This document shows positions 8,484 to 18,053 of a stretch of 44,429 bases of DNA, in pieces; position 1 is the stretch's first letter, and every line of letters starts with the position of its first letter. Position numbers and translations under genes: made by a program. The DNA is from Cyanobacteria bacterium SIG30. GTDB taxonomy: Bacteria > Cyanobacteriota > Vampirovibrionia > Gastranaerophilales > Gastranaerophilaceae. The notes under the pieces are model-generated. The model was not told where the DNA came from, searched no databases, and saw only the letters and a program-made list of their open reading frames with translations. The DNA lies in the NCBI GenBank assembly GCA_015152475.1, contig SUTW01000008.1:1-44429 (forward strand), in the 5' to 3' direction.

Positions 8484-9674
8484 CTATTTTTTATTTTGAT
8501 AATCATCAAAAACCTGGTTTAGTTCTTTATTTATTCCAAAGATTCCAACCAAAAAAGCTAATGTGGTTGTGCATATAAATACGGTATTTATATTTATTTC
8601 CTGGGCAATTAAACCCAAAGGCGACAAACTTGAAGCTGCAAGTGCCCAGGATAATCCTCCAACAACACCTGATGCAACAGCTTTATATTCTGGCATTATC
8701 CTTTGTGCAAGAACAAGGTTTATTGAAACCGACAAGAATGTAAAAAATCCTAATATTCCAAATATAACAAGAGCTATAATTGGATAACTTTTCATAGTTA
8801 AAATTAAAAGAATTGTTAATGGCAACATTCCAAAAAACGAAATTTTTATTAAATTTTTAGCTCCTACGTATTTTTCAATCCAATTACTTGTAACAGATGC
8901 CATACCAGAACAGAAGAAAAATACAGTTAAAGCAACCCCTGTTTGATTAATTGAATAGCCTAAATCTTTAAGCAAAAATGGCATATATGTTCCAAAACTT
9001 ACAGAAACCATTGATTTTGTAACTGATATTATTAAAAGAGCTACAAGCGCTGGATTTTTTATCATTTTTAGAACTATTTTAAAGAAATTTTCATCTTTTC
9101 TGTTAACACTTTCTTTTGGAATTTTAGGTACTGTAAAATACATTATTAATGCTGTTGCTATACCAAATAAAGCTATTGTCCAAAGCGAAATTTCTCCAAA
9201 ATTTTCAACTAATGTTGATGAAAAAACTGGACCAAAAGAGTAGCCGACAATTCCTGTTGCAAGAAAAATGCCAAGATATTTATTTAAAGAAGCATTTTGC
9301 TTGTTAAATATTGCAACCATTGCAGTTACTTGAGGGTGAAACATGGCGTTTCCAACTATTGCAAGCATTAAAAATATGCCAAAGAAAATTGGATTTTTTG
9401 CAAAAATCGCCATTGGTATAAAAAATCCACCGAAAACTAATCCCCAGAACATAAAGCTTCTGTGAGGAGTTTTGTCAGCAAAGAAACCAAACAATGGCTG
9501 AAGTGTTGAAGATATCATATGAGCAATACTTATAATAAAGCTTATAAGTGCAAGAGATATTGATAATTTTCCTGCTATAAGTGGATAAAGTGGTGCCAGT
9601 GCTGATGAATATAGGTCAGCCATAAAGTGACCTAAATTTAAAGAAAACATTGTTTTAAAGTTTGTTTTTGCCAT
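8484..9674 (-). CDS. MFS transporter, Fsr-like (fosmidomycin-resistance type)
   Basis: 396-aa, very hydrophobic protein with about twelve membrane segments, expected in the cytoplasmic membrane as a drug/proton antiporter or small-molecule exporter. The N-terminal stretch LNLGHFMADLYSSALAPLYP and the following ISSTLQPLFGFFADK resemble the Fsr subfamily. The substrate cannot be read from sequence. Its ATG is 4 nt after the purH stop and has no clear Shine-Dalgarno, so translation likely depends on reinitiation from purH. Having a transporter coupled to the last purine-pathway enzyme is unusual; a purine-related substrate is possible but only inference. Confidence 0.75.
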   Translation of the reverse strand: MAKTNFKTMFSLNLGHFMADLYSSALAPLYPLIAGKLSISLALISFIISIAHMISSTLQPLFGFFADKTPHRSFMFWGLVFGGFFIPMAIFAKNPIFFGIFLMLAIVGNAMFHPQVTAMVAIFNKQNASLNKYLGIFLATGIVGYSFGPVFSSTLVENFGEISLWTIALFGIATALIMYFTVPKIPKESVNRKDENFFKIVLKMIKNPALVALLIISVTKSMVSVSFGTYMPFLLKDLGYSINQTGVALTVFFFCSGMASVTSNWIEKYVGAKNLIKISFFGMLPLTILLILTMKSYPIIALVIFGILGFFTFLSVSINLVLAQRIMPEYKAVASGVVGGLSWALAASSLSPLGLIAQEININTVFICTTTLAFLVGIFGINKELNQVFDDYQNKK

Positions 9675-9678
9675 TTGA

Positions 9679-11193
9679 CTAGTGCTTGAAGTGTCTTATT
9701 CCTGTTGTTATCATAACAAGAGAATATTTATTTGCAAGGTCAATAACTTCTTTATCCTTTATGCTTCCGCCAGGCTGAATTATTGCTGCAATTCTATTTT
9801 GAGCCGCAATTTGAATATTGTCTATCGCAGGGAAGAAACCATCTGAAGCTAAAATTGCATCTTTTGGACTATCGCAAACTTTATTGATTGCAATTTCAAC
9901 ACTTCCGACTCTGCTTGTTTGACCGCCACAAATTCCTAGTGTTCTTAAATCTTTTGCAACAACAATAGCATTTGATTTTAGGTGTTGACAAACTTTATAC
10001 GCAAAAACCATATCTTCAATTTGTTCCTGGCTTGGTTTGTTTGTTGTCACAACTTTGAAAGTATCTGGATTCAAGTCTTTTGTGTCTTTTTCTTGAATAA
10101 GTGTTCCAAAAGGTGTTATTTTTATTTCTTTTGAAACAAATTTTTTATATTCTTCAAGTGGTGTTAAAAGTTTTATAACTCTTAGATTTTTCTTCGTTTT
10201 TAAAGTTTCAAGTGCGTCTTCATCAAAATTTGGTGCAATTACAACTTCTAAAAACATAGAATTTAATTTCTTGGCTATATTGTTATCAACATTTTTTGTA
10301 AATGCAACAATTCCGCCAAATGCACTCAATGGATCACAATCAAGTGCTTTGTCCCAAGCTTCTTCTAATGTTTTTCCAAGAGCAACGCCACATGGGTTTG
10401 TATGTTTTACTATAACTGCGCAATTTGTATCAAAAAATTCGCTTGCAATGTCTAATGTTGCTGTTGCATCAACAATATTGTTGTAAGACATTTCTTTGCC
10501 ATTTAATATTTCGTATTTTAAAATTTCATTTTTTGAATTTGTATAAAGAGAGGCCTTTTGATGTGGATTTTCACCATATCTTAAATCGTGTTCTTTTGTT
10601 AAATAAAATGCTTCTTGTTCTTTTAAATCATTATTTTCTTTATAATTTTCAAAGTTTTTTTCAAGTTCTTCAGAGATAATAAAATCGTATTTTGATGTTT
10701 TGTTAAATGCTTTTAGGGCCAATTTTTGTTTTGTGTTTTCATCGATATTTTCAATGTCTAATTCATAATCTTCTTTATCGCATATGACAATAACATTTTG
10801 GTGATTTTTTGCACCAGCTCTTAATAAAGTGACACCACCTATATCGATATTTTTAATTAAAGTTTCTAGTTCAGTTTTTTTATTTTTGTAATCTTCAAAA
10901 GGATACAAATTCACAACTACAAGCGAAAAAGGTGGAAAATCTAGAGTTTTTCTTTCTTCTTCATTTGCTAAAATTCCTGCAAAAATTTTTGGGTGAAGTG
11001 ATTTAACTTTTCCTTCTAATAATTCATTAAAACCAGTTATTGTTGAACTTTCAATAGCGTTGATTCCATTTTCTTGCAATAATTTGGCAGTGTTTCCTGT
11101 TGAAACTATTTCCCAACCATTTTTTTGTAGTTTTTTTGCTAAATTAACGATGCCTTCTTTGTCAAATACGCTTATGTATGCTCTTTTTTTCAT
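9679..11193 (-). CDS. purH: bifunctional AICAR formyltransferase/IMP cyclohydrolase
   Basis: 504 aa, normal PurH length. The N-terminal IMP cyclohydrolase domain opens with KRAYISVFDKEGIVNLAKKL and contains STGNTAKLL. The C-terminal AICAR transformylase domain contains VKHTNPCGVALG, DPLSAFGGIVAF, the KSNAIVVAK and RVGSVEIAI regions, and the family's characteristic ending TGIRHFKH. It catalyses the last two steps of IMP synthesis using 10-formyltetrahydrofolate, in the cytoplasm. AGAGGAATT precedes the ATG. It lies between surE and the MFS gene on the same strand; no other pur genes are in the window. Formyl-THF supply links it loosely to glyA at 37342. Confidence 0.95.
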   Translation of the reverse strand: MKKRAYISVFDKEGIVNLAKKLQKNGWEIVSTGNTAKLLQENGINAIESSTITGFNELLEGKVKSLHPKIFAGILANEEERKTLDFPPFSLVVVNLYPFEDYKNKKTELETLIKNIDIGGVTLLRAGAKNHQNVIVICDKEDYELDIENIDENTKQKLALKAFNKTSKYDFIISEELEKNFENYKENNDLKEQEAFYLTKEHDLRYGENPHQKASLYTNSKNEILKYEILNGKEMSYNNIVDATATLDIASEFFDTNCAVIVKHTNPCGVALGKTLEEAWDKALDCDPLSAFGGIVAFTKNVDNNIAKKLNSMFLEVVIAPNFDEDALETLKTKKNLRVIKLLTPLEEYKKFVSKEIKITPFGTLIQEKDTKDLNPDTFKVVTTNKPSQEQIEDMVFAYKVCQHLKSNAIVVAKDLRTLGICGGQTSRVGSVEIAINKVCDSPKDAILASDGFFPAIDNIQIAAQNRIAAIIQPGGSIKDKEVIDLANKYSLVMITTGIRHFKH

Positions 11194-11210
11194 AATTCCT
11201 CTCTCGCTGT

Positions 11211-11243
11211 TTTATTTTTAAAAGCCGTCTTTGAAGACGGCTT
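11211..11243 (-). terminator. intrinsic terminator (or attenuator) after surE
   Basis: AAGCCGTCTT (11222-11231) and AAGACGGCTT (11234-11243) form a perfect inverted repeat just after the surE stop. On the minus strand the stem ends in a short U-rich run (TTTTAAAAATAAAA). The short T run and the small gap to purH mean some read-through into purH is likely. Confidence 0.65.
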
Positions 11244-11251
11244 AAATTTAT

Positions 11252-12061
11252 CTAGTTATTTGCATCATAACCAAACCAACTACAAATACCACCAGGACAA
11301 AATGCATCTTCTAATTCTGAAATAATGCTTTTGTGCGTCATTTCAAATGTAATTGGAGTTATTGAAATTCTGTTTGCACGAAGTGCTGAAATATCTGTTC
11401 CGTCTTCTTCGTGTTCTTTTGTTAGCTCACCTGCCATCCAATAATAAACTTTTCCTCTTGGGTCAATACGTTTTTCGTATGCATCGGTAAACATTTTTGT
11501 TCCCAATTTTGTAATTTCTACTCCTGCAATGTCATTTTCATCTAACGCAGGCGTATTTACGTTTAATATAGTCTTTTTTGGGAAATTAAAGTTTTCTAAT
11601 CTTGGTAATAATTTGTCAATAAATTTTGCAGTTGTTACAAAATCTTCGTCACTTGGCATCATACTTGCAAGAGAAACCGCAATACTTGGAACACCCATCA
11701 TAGCGCCTTCCATAGCACAACTTACTGTTCCTGAATATAAAATATCTGTTCCAAGGTTTGGCCCATGATTTATGCCTGATATTACAATGTCTGGTTTTTC
11801 ATTTGCTTCTAAAATTGCACTGATACCAATTTTTACGCAGTCTCCTGGTGTGCCTGTTGTTATCCAAACACGTTTTGCACCAAATTTAGATTCTAGTTCT
11901 TCAACACGCAATGGCGTATGAAGAGTAAGGGAATGTCCGGCCGCACTTCTTTCTCTGTCTGGAGCAATAACATATACATTATGATTTTTGCTTAAAACGC
12001 TTATTAAAGCTTTAATACCAGAAGCTGCAATACCATCATCATTTGAAATCAAAATGTTCAT
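11252..12061 (-). CDS. surE: 5'-nucleotidase SurE (survival protein)
   Basis: 269 aa. The N-terminus MNILISNDDGIAASGIKAL carries the family's metal-binding NDDG motif. It is followed by VIAPDRERSAAGHSLTL, TPGDCVKIG and VISGINHGPNLGTDILYSGT, all SurE signatures. The enzyme dephosphorylates nucleoside monophosphates (also short polyphosphate in some species) with a divalent metal. A weak GGGA lies upstream of the ATG. It is first in a surE-purH-MFS run, and a good promoter pair lies 34-62 nt upstream. Nucleotide salvage next to purH is a sensible functional pairing. Confidence 0.95.
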   Translation of the reverse strand: MNILISNDDGIAASGIKALISVLSKNHNVYVIAPDRERSAAGHSLTLHTPLRVEELESKFGAKRVWITTGTPGDCVKIGISAILEANEKPDIVISGINHGPNLGTDILYSGTVSCAMEGAMMGVPSIAVSLASMMPSDEDFVTTAKFIDKLLPRLENFNFPKKTILNVNTPALDENDIAGVEITKLGTKMFTDAYEKRIDPRGKVYYWMAGELTKEHEEDGTDISALRANRISITPITFEMTHKSIISELEDAFCPGGICSWFGYDANN

Positions 12062-12094
12062 AATTTAAATTCCCATAAAACTACTAACTTTGGT

Positions 12095-12123
12095 ATAATA
12101 AATTATTTTTTGCTTTTTGTAAA
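12095..12123 (-). promoter_or_regulatory. predicted surE promoter
   Basis: On the minus strand TTTACA (12123-12118), a 17-nt spacer and TATTAT (12100-12095), each matching the consensus at five of six positions. It predicts a leader of about 27 nt for surE and is back-to-back with the promoter of the M16 peptidase gene. Confidence 0.6.
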
Positions 12124-12172
12124 GCAAATATTGTTTAAATGCAGATATTTAAATATTGCAAAAGTTAAATTA

Positions 12173-12200
12173 TTTACAAAATACGAAAATATGGCATAAT
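12173..12200 (+). promoter_or_regulatory. predicted promoter of M16 peptidase gene
   Basis: TTTACA (12173-12178), a 16-nt spacer and CATAAT (12195-12200) lie just upstream of an AAAGGGAG ribosome-binding site (12205-12212). The predicted leader is only about 12 nt. Confidence 0.55.
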
Positions 12201-12218
12201 TTAAAAAGGGAGAAAGAA

Positions 12219-14879
12219 ATGTTTAAGAAAATTGTTTTTGTATTATGTAGTATTTTATTTTGCTTTAATAGCTGTTTTGCTTCAGATTTTACTGTCAAAA
12301 AATTACCAAGAGGACAGAAAGTAATTATAAAAGAAGTTAAAACAAATCCGATAGTCACAATTGATACCTGGATTAAAACAGGTTCAATCGATGAAACGGT
12401 GGAAACACAAGGGGTTGCGCATTTTCTTGAACATCTTTTCTTTAAAGGTACACATAAAAATCCAACAGGGGTTTTTGATAAAAAAATTGAAAGTAAAGGT
12501 GGAATTACAAATGCTGCAACAAGCAAAGATTATACTCATTACTATATTACAATTCCATCTGATTATTTTGAAGAAGCACTTTCTCTTCACGCTGATATGT
12601 TGTTAAATCCAATGATTCCAAGAAAAGAACTTGAAAAAGAACGTCTTGTTGTTTTGGAAGAAATATCAAAAAATTTAGATTCTCCAGATAGACTCCTATC
12701 TAATAATCTTTTTGATGTTTTGTATGAAGGGCATCCATATAAAAATCCGGTTATAGGAACACAAGATGTTATAAAAACTGTAACCAGAGAAAGTATTTTG
12801 GATTTTTATCACAGAAATTATGATCCATCTAATATGACAACGGTGATTGTAGGAGATGTTGACACTAAAAAAGCAATGGAGCTTGTTGAAAAATATTTTA
12901 AAACAGAAAACGATGAGTATATTGTTGCAAATAAAAAGTATCCAAAAATAAATGAATTAAATGAATCAAAAAGAATAGTTGCAAAGAAAAATATTGAAAC
13001 AGCATATATTTCAATTGCTTATAGAGTGAACAAAAATGTAAAACAAAAAGAAATTTATGCGCTTGATGTTTTATCTTCAATTTTGGCAGAATGTGCAAGT
13101 TCAAGATTGAACCAAAATCTTAAAGAAGAAAAACAGTTAGTAAATTCTATTTCATCAGGTTTTTCTTTAATGCGCCAAGATAATTTATTTAGTATAAATG
13201 CTGTTTTGAAGCCAGAGAATCTTGATGTTGTTGAAAAAGAAATTTATAAAGAAATTGAAAATATCAAGTTAAATGGAATCACAAAAGAAGAATTAGATAA
13301 GGCAAAAAGCATAATCGCAACGGGGACTTATTATGATAGAGAATCAACTGCGAATATTGCAAATTCTGTTGGGTATTTGTCTTTATTTTATGATGGCACA
13401 AAATTTTATGATAATTACGTAAAAAATATAAATAATGTTAATTTGTGGGATGTTAAAAAAGTTGCAAATAAATATCTTATCAATAACAAAAATGCGGTTT
13501 CTATTGTATTGCCTGAAAAATTCGATAGCAAAAATATGAAAAAGATGTGGACTACTATTCCGCCAGCTCAACAAAAAAATAAAACTGTTCGTTTAAAATA
13601 TGAAAATTTATATGAAAGCTTGCCAAATTACAGTATTCTTGAAAAAAATTCTAATACTACCAAATATAAACTTGAAAACGGAATGATAGTTATAATTGAG
13701 AATAATTTGGAAAATGAAATTGTTGCAATGAACATAAGTGCATTTGGTGGTAATTTTATTGAAAAAACACCTTCTGAAGCAACATTGGTTGCAAAAACTA
13801 TTAAAGATAAAACAGTTAATTATAAAGGCGCTGACCTATCAAGATTTTTAGATGAAAGGGGTATTGGACTTTCTTATTCTGCAGGTGTCGATACTTTTAA
13901 TATAAACCTTTTGGCAACTAGAAATGAACTAGAAGCTGCTTTAAATGTTCTTTACGAAACGGCAAATAACGCAGTTTTTGACGAAAGTGATATTTCAAAA
14001 AATAAGAAACAAATAAAAGCAAGTATTGCAAGAACAAAAGACAACCCTTTGTCTTTAGGTGTAGATACTTTTAAATCACTTGCTTTTTCTGATATGGTTT
14101 ATGGCAGAAACACAGATATTATTTTGAAGAATATAGATAAGGTCAAAAGAAGTGATTTAATTAATTATTATAAAAAGATTTTATCACCTAAGAATCTGGT
14201 GGTTTCAGTTGTTGGAAACGTTGATGATAAAAAGATATTAAGTGCTCTAAATTATATTTTTAAAGATAATGGTATTTCAAAGAATGATATTGCAAGTATT
14301 GAAAAAAATATCTATAAACCTGTTATTAATGTCGAAAAAACAATAGAGAAAAAAGACGTTAATACTTCTTGGTTATTATTAGGTTTTAAAACTTGTGATA
14401 TTTATAATAAAAAAGACAGAGCGGTTTTAAAAGTAATAAATGCTATGCTTGGTGAAGGGATGAGTTCTAGATTATTTAGAAATTTAAGAGATAATCAAGG
14501 TCTTGCATATGCAGTTGGTTCTTCAATTACACAAAATATTTTAGATGGTGTTTTCTTAACTTATATCGGAACTTCTCCAGAAAAAATAGAAATTGCCAAA
14601 ACAGGTATTTTAAATGAAATAAATATACTAAAAACGGAATATGTCACACAGGAAGAGCTTCAAAAAGCAAAAGATAAAATTCTTGGCAATCTTTTAATTT
14701 CACTTGAAACAAATGCTGATAAAGCAGGGCTTTTAAATGCTTATGGTGTTTTAGATTTAAGCATTAATTATCTTGAAGAAAATAAAAGATTAATCGAGGA
14801 AGTTAGCCAGTCTGATATACTCGCAGTTGCTAATAAATATTTTTCAGCTCCATATATTTATGTGGTTGTAAAACCTTAA
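12219..14879 (+). CDS. secreted M16-family zinc peptidase, two-lobed (886 aa)
   Basis: The mature protein has two M16 halves. The N-terminal half carries the inverted zinc motif HFLEH (residues 68-72), with the third ligand Glu148 in VVLEEISKN at the expected distance. The C-terminal half lacks HxxEH and is the non-catalytic lobe, as in single-chain PqqL- or pitrilysin-like enzymes. The start is ATG at 12219, preceded by GGGAG; it gives MFKKIVFVLCSILFCFNSCFA, a Sec signal peptide with probable cleavage after CFA. An in-frame start at 12156 would bury this signal. Likely a periplasmic or surface peptidase for exported peptides; the substrate is unknown. It is divergent from surE and followed by rpsA on its own promoter. 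Confidence 0.9.
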   Translation: MFKKIVFVLCSILFCFNSCFASDFTVKKLPRGQKVIIKEVKTNPIVTIDTWIKTGSIDETVETQGVAHFLEHLFFKGTHKNPTGVFDKKIESKGGITNAATSKDYTHYYITIPSDYFEEALSLHADMLLNPMIPRKELEKERLVVLEEISKNLDSPDRLLSNNLFDVLYEGHPYKNPVIGTQDVIKTVTRESILDFYHRNYDPSNMTTVIVGDVDTKKAMELVEKYFKTENDEYIVANKKYPKINELNESKRIVAKKNIETAYISIAYRVNKNVKQKEIYALDVLSSILAECASSRLNQNLKEEKQLVNSISSGFSLMRQDNLFSINAVLKPENLDVVEKEIYKEIENIKLNGITKEELDKAKSIIATGTYYDRESTANIANSVGYLSLFYDGTKFYDNYVKNINNVNLWDVKKVANKYLINNKNAVSIVLPEKFDSKNMKKMWTTIPPAQQKNKTVRLKYENLYESLPNYSILEKNSNTTKYKLENGMIVIIENNLENEIVAMNISAFGGNFIEKTPSEATLVAKTIKDKTVNYKGADLSRFLDERGIGLSYSAGVDTFNINLLATRNELEAALNVLYETANNAVFDESDISKNKKQIKASIARTKDNPLSLGVDTFKSLAFSDMVYGRNTDIILKNIDKVKRSDLINYYKKILSPKNLVVSVVGNVDDKKILSALNYIFKDNGISKNDIASIEKNIYKPVINVEKTIEKKDVNTSWLLLGFKTCDIYNKKDRAVLKVINAMLGEGMSSRLFRNLRDNQGLAYAVGSSITQNILDGVFLTYIGTSPEKIEIAKTGILNEINILKTEYVTQEELQKAKDKILGNLLISLETNADKAGLLNAYGVLDLSINYLEENKRLIEEVSQSDILAVANKYFSAPYIYVVVKP

Positions 14880-14957
14880 TGGGTTCGTCTGATACTGGCT
14901 TTTTGTAACTAAATATTAAGTATTATTTTGTGATTTTAAGCCATTATTGAAAAAAGT

Positions 14958-14966
14958 TGCTATAAT
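14958..14966 (+). promoter_or_regulatory. extended -10 promoter of rpsA
   Basis: TGCTATAAT is an extended -10 element (TG-n-TATAAT) 40 nt upstream of rpsA. No good -35 is seen at the usual distance, consistent with an extended -10 promoter. The same nonamer precedes atpB and fabG. Confidence 0.6.
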
Positions 14967-15005
14967 TAAGCTTGTAGACAAAATGTTGTTTAGGAGTCAT
15001 TAAAA

Positions 15006-16061
15006 ATGGTAACAAAAAGAATATCAGACGAAGAATTTGAAGCACTACTTAAAAATTACGAATATAATTTTAAGACTGGTGATATAGTTAAAGGAAAAGT
15101 TTTTTCTTATTCTTCAGACGCAGTTTTAGTTGATATAGGGGCTAAGACAAACGCAGTTTGCCCCATGAGAGAAGCTAAATTAAATAAAGAAGACAATATA
15201 GAAGATATTCTTAAAAAAGATGAAACTTATGATTTTCTTATTGTTCAAGAAGAAGACGAAGAAGGTCGCTTGATGGTTTCTTATAAAAAGGTTGCTCTTG
15301 CTCAATGCTGGCAAGAACTTGAAAAAGTTAAAGCGCAAGATATGGTGGTTGAAGGAACTGTTCTTTCAGTTGTTAAAGGTGGCGCTTTAGTTGAAGTAAT
15401 GGGCGTTCGCGGTTTTGTTCCTTCTTCTCATTTAAGAGTTAGAGAGGGCGAAGAAATCGTTAATACAAAACTTGAATTGAAGATTTTAACTCTTGATATG
15501 GCACAAAACAACTTTATTTTGTCTAATAAAAAAGCTCATACAGATAATCTTGAAGATATTAAAAAAGACATCTTTACTCAACTTGAAGTTGGTCAAGTTG
15601 TTAAAGGTGAAGTTTCAAGAATTGCTGAATTTGGTGCTTTTGTTGATATAGGTGGTGTTGACGGCTTGTTGCCTCTATCACAAATTTCTTGGCGTTGGGT
15701 TGACCATCCACAAGATCTTCTTACAATTGGTCAAAAAATCAATGTTGAAATTATTAGCGTAGATTATGACAAAAACAGAGTTTCTCTAAGCCTTAAAAAT
15801 CTTGAACCTGATCCATGGGTTGAAGCAAAAGGCAAAATTAATGAAGGTCAACATGTTGAAGGTAAAATTACTCGCTTGAAACATTTTGGCGCTTTTGTTG
15901 AAGTTTATCCTTGTGTTGAAGCTTTACTTCCACAAAATGAAGTTCTTCAATACCAAAATGAACACGGTACAGTTCTTGAAGTTGGCGACACAATAGATAC
16001 TGTTATTTTAAAATTCAATGCAGATGATAGAAGAATTTCTTTAACTGTTAATGAAGTTTAA
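15006..16061 (+). CDS. rpsA: 30S ribosomal protein S1, four S1 domains
   Basis: 351 aa with four OB-fold S1 repeats: about 25-95 (GDIVKGKVFSYSSDAVLVDI), 112-176 (VVEGTVLSVVKGGALVEV), 196-265 (GQVVKGEVSRIAEFGAFVDI) and 281-350 (GQHVEGKITRLKHFGAFVEV). It is shorter than the six-domain E. coli S1 and close to the length of cyanobacterial S1 proteins. It binds mRNA on the 30S subunit and helps initiation, which would matter for genes here without a Shine-Dalgarno. AGGAGT lies about 9 nt before ATG, and a strong terminator follows the stop. It forms a single-gene transcription unit. Confidence 0.92.
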   Translation: MVTKRISDEEFEALLKNYEYNFKTGDIVKGKVFSYSSDAVLVDIGAKTNAVCPMREAKLNKEDNIEDILKKDETYDFLIVQEEDEEGRLMVSYKKVALAQCWQELEKVKAQDMVVEGTVLSVVKGGALVEVMGVRGFVPSSHLRVREGEEIVNTKLELKILTLDMAQNNFILSNKKAHTDNLEDIKKDIFTQLEVGQVVKGEVSRIAEFGAFVDIGGVDGLLPLSQISWRWVDHPQDLLTIGQKINVEIISVDYDKNRVSLSLKNLEPDPWVEAKGKINEGQHVEGKITRLKHFGAFVEVYPCVEALLPQNEVLQYQNEHGTVLEVGDTIDTVILKFNADDRRISLTVNEV

Positions 16062-16082
16062 AAATATTTAAAATACGAAAAG

Positions 16083-16109
16083 AAAAACCTGCATTTTGCA
16101 GGTTTTTTT
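16083..16109 (+). terminator. intrinsic terminator of rpsA
   Basis: AAAAACCTGCA (16083-16093) pairs with TGCAGGTTTTT (16097-16107) around a TTT loop, and the T run continues to 16109. It also separates rpsA from the convergent kinase gene. Confidence 0.85.
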
Positions 16110-16118
16110 AGTATTTAA

Positions 16119-17321
16119 TTAAATAAACGGGATTGTTATTTTAAATTGAGTTGATGTTTCATCTGATTTTGCAAGCTCTAATGTGCCAAATTGTTTTTCA
16201 ATATTCTTTTTGCAAATTGATAATCCAACTCCCCAGCCATTATTTTTTGTCGAAAATCCTTCGTTAAAAATTTTGTCTTTGATTTCTTCTTTAATTTTTT
16301 CGCCATGGTTTTCGATAATTATGGTGCATAAATTATTCTCTTCAACAACATTAATTACAATTTCATCATTTTTAGTGCTTTCGTTTGCATTTTTGACTAT
16401 ATTTATTAAAATTCCCAGAAATTTTTCCTTATTTGCATAAAAATAATCTTTTTTTGAATCAATTTTATAGATTAATTTATTATGATTTTCTTTTAATATT
16501 TCTTCGGTGATATTTTTCAGATTTTTTAGAATTTCAGATATTGATATTTGTTCAAAGTCTTCTTCTTTTTCAATACCTCTTATACTTTGTATTTCGTTTG
16601 CTATAAAATTAGTTGCGTTTCTTATAATTTCAACAGTTTTTTCATCAACATTTTTTTTGAGAAGTATTTTTGTATAAATATCAATAATGCTTAGTTGGTT
16701 TTTTATTTCGTGGCAACTTGCTCTCAATTTTTTATCATCATTATTTTTGTTTTTAAATACCTCAATTTCGTTATTTTGGTTTATTTCTTGCGCATTAAAA
16801 CTGTTTTCTAGTACATTTTCATTTAGATTCTTTATAATTTTTAAAACTGCGGAATTTAAAACCCTGTTTGTACGTCTTTCTGGTTTGTATTTATTGAATT
16901 CTTCTAAAATGTTATCATCAATTTTGTTTTTTAATAGTTTAATTGCTTCATTTATGTTATCTGAATTTAAAGAAACATATATTTTTGATTTGTTTTTGTC
17001 ATCTTCATCCGAATAATCCCAAACTAAAATGGCGTTGTAACGTGATGATGAAACCATTACAAATTCGCAAGTTTTAAAATCATTGCTTTTAATATAATCA
17101 AAGTTATGAATTGAACAATTTGTATTAAATTCAAGTCTTTTGATTATACTCTCAAGTCCTTCTTGATTTAAAATTCTTAAAAAAACCACAGACTCTACAT
17201 TTTCTTCAACTAATGGTTCTAATATTGAACGAAAAACATAATCTATGGTTTTTTTATCGAAAATTTCATCAGGAGCAATGTTGAGTAAACTTTTAATTGT
17301 TTGTCTGTTTACGTAACTCAT
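16119..17321 (-). CDS. soluble histidine kinase
   Basis: 400 aa with no membrane segment, so it acts in the cytoplasm. The first 200 residues are an unrecognised sensor region. His204 in SCHEIKNQLSII is the phospho-acceptor. The ATPase domain has the N box NIVKNANES (307-315), a degenerate G1 (ENHGEKI) and the G2 region NNGWGVGLSICKKN (360-373). AAAGGAC lies 5 nt before the ATG. It follows the NarL-type response regulator gene by 18 nt on the same strand, so the two probably form one two-component system with the regulator first. The signal is unknown. Confidence 0.85.
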   Translation of the reverse strand: MSYVNRQTIKSLLNIAPDEIFDKKTIDYVFRSILEPLVEENVESVVFLRILNQEGLESIIKRLEFNTNCSIHNFDYIKSNDFKTCEFVMVSSSRYNAILVWDYSDEDDKNKSKIYVSLNSDNINEAIKLLKNKIDDNILEEFNKYKPERRTNRVLNSAVLKIIKNLNENVLENSFNAQEINQNNEIEVFKNKNNDDKKLRASCHEIKNQLSIIDIYTKILLKKNVDEKTVEIIRNATNFIANEIQSIRGIEKEEDFEQISISEILKNLKNITEEILKENHNKLIYKIDSKKDYFYANKEKFLGILINIVKNANESTKNDEIVINVVEENNLCTIIIENHGEKIKEEIKDKIFNEGFSTKNNGWGVGLSICKKNIEKQFGTLELAKSDETSTQFKITIPFI

Positions 17322-17339
17322 TTTTGTCCTTTTGCGTTT

Positions 17340-18053
17340 TTATGCAACCCTGTTTCTTCTTCTTGCTCCAAAACCTTTGTTAATAGCATATAAAACAGCT
17401 TGTGTTCTGTCGTTTACTTGAAGTTTTTGGAATATGTTATTAACGTGAGTTTTAACTGTTGTTTCAGAAATAAATAATTTTGTTGCAATTCCTTTGTAGT
17501 TAACACCATTTGTTAATAATTCTAATACTTCTTCTTCCCTATTTGTTAAATAGTTAAGTAAGTTTTCTTCTCCGTCTTCCATAACAGAATTTGCAGGATT
17601 TTTTTCTAAGTTTTGGAAGTGTTCAAAGAATTTTGAAGTTAAAACTGCTGGCAAGTAAATTTTTCCTTGTGCAACTTCATCAAGAGCATGTATAAGTTGT
17701 GCAGAAACCATTGTTTTTAAAATATAGCCTTTTGCACCTAATTTCATTGCTCTATATATTAAATCGGAATCATCATAGCCAGTCAATGCTATAACTTTTG
17801 TTCCTAGATTTAATTTTTCTACCTCCGAAATACCTGTAATTCCGTCAACATCTGGCATATTGATATCCATTAAAACAATGTCTGGTTGATATTTTTTAAT
17901 TAATGCAACCGCGATATTTACATTAGCAGCATTTGCAATTACTTCGTAATCGTTTTCAAGATTGATTAATTCTCTGATACCTGATGCGTGATCATAATTG
18001 TCATCACAAACAATAATTCTTGTTTTTCTGCCAAATTCGCCACATCTTCTCAT
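17340..18053 (-). CDS. NarL/LuxR-family response regulator
   Basis: 237 aa. The receiver domain has the acidic pocket VCDDN (15-19), phospho-acceptor Asp63 in VLMDINMPDVDG, the Thr in VIALTGYDD and Lys in GYILKTM. A linker leads to a LuxR-type helix-turn-helix (LTNREEEVLELL, then SETTVKTHVNNIFQKL) and the ending DRTQAVLYAINKG. It should bind DNA as a phosphorylated dimer. A strong AGGAGG lies 8 nt before ATG. It is the first gene of a pair with the histidine kinase and is divergent from the ATP synthase operon; whether it regulates atpB is untested. Confidence 0.92.
   Translation of the reverse strand: MRRCGEFGRKTRIIVCDDNYDHASGIRELINLENDYEVIANAANVNIAVALIKKYQPDIVLMDINMPDVDGITGISEVEKLNLGTKVIALTGYDDSDLIYRAMKLGAKGYILKTMVSAQLIHALDEVAQGKIYLPAVLTSKFFEHFQNLEKNPANSVMEDGEENLLNYLTNREEEVLELLTNGVNYKGIATKLFISETTVKTHVNNIFQKLQVNDRTQAVLYAINKGFGARRRNRVA

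Noticed and set aside
12219-12290. Lipoprotein signal on the M16 peptidase
   Set aside because: The Cys at residue 19 is preceded by FNS, a poor lipobox; an ordinary signal peptidase site after CFA fits better.
12170-12526. Long antisense frames inside the peptidase, ATP synthase and ribosomal genes
   Set aside because: They mirror the codon pattern of well-supported genes on the other strand and have no ribosome-binding sites.
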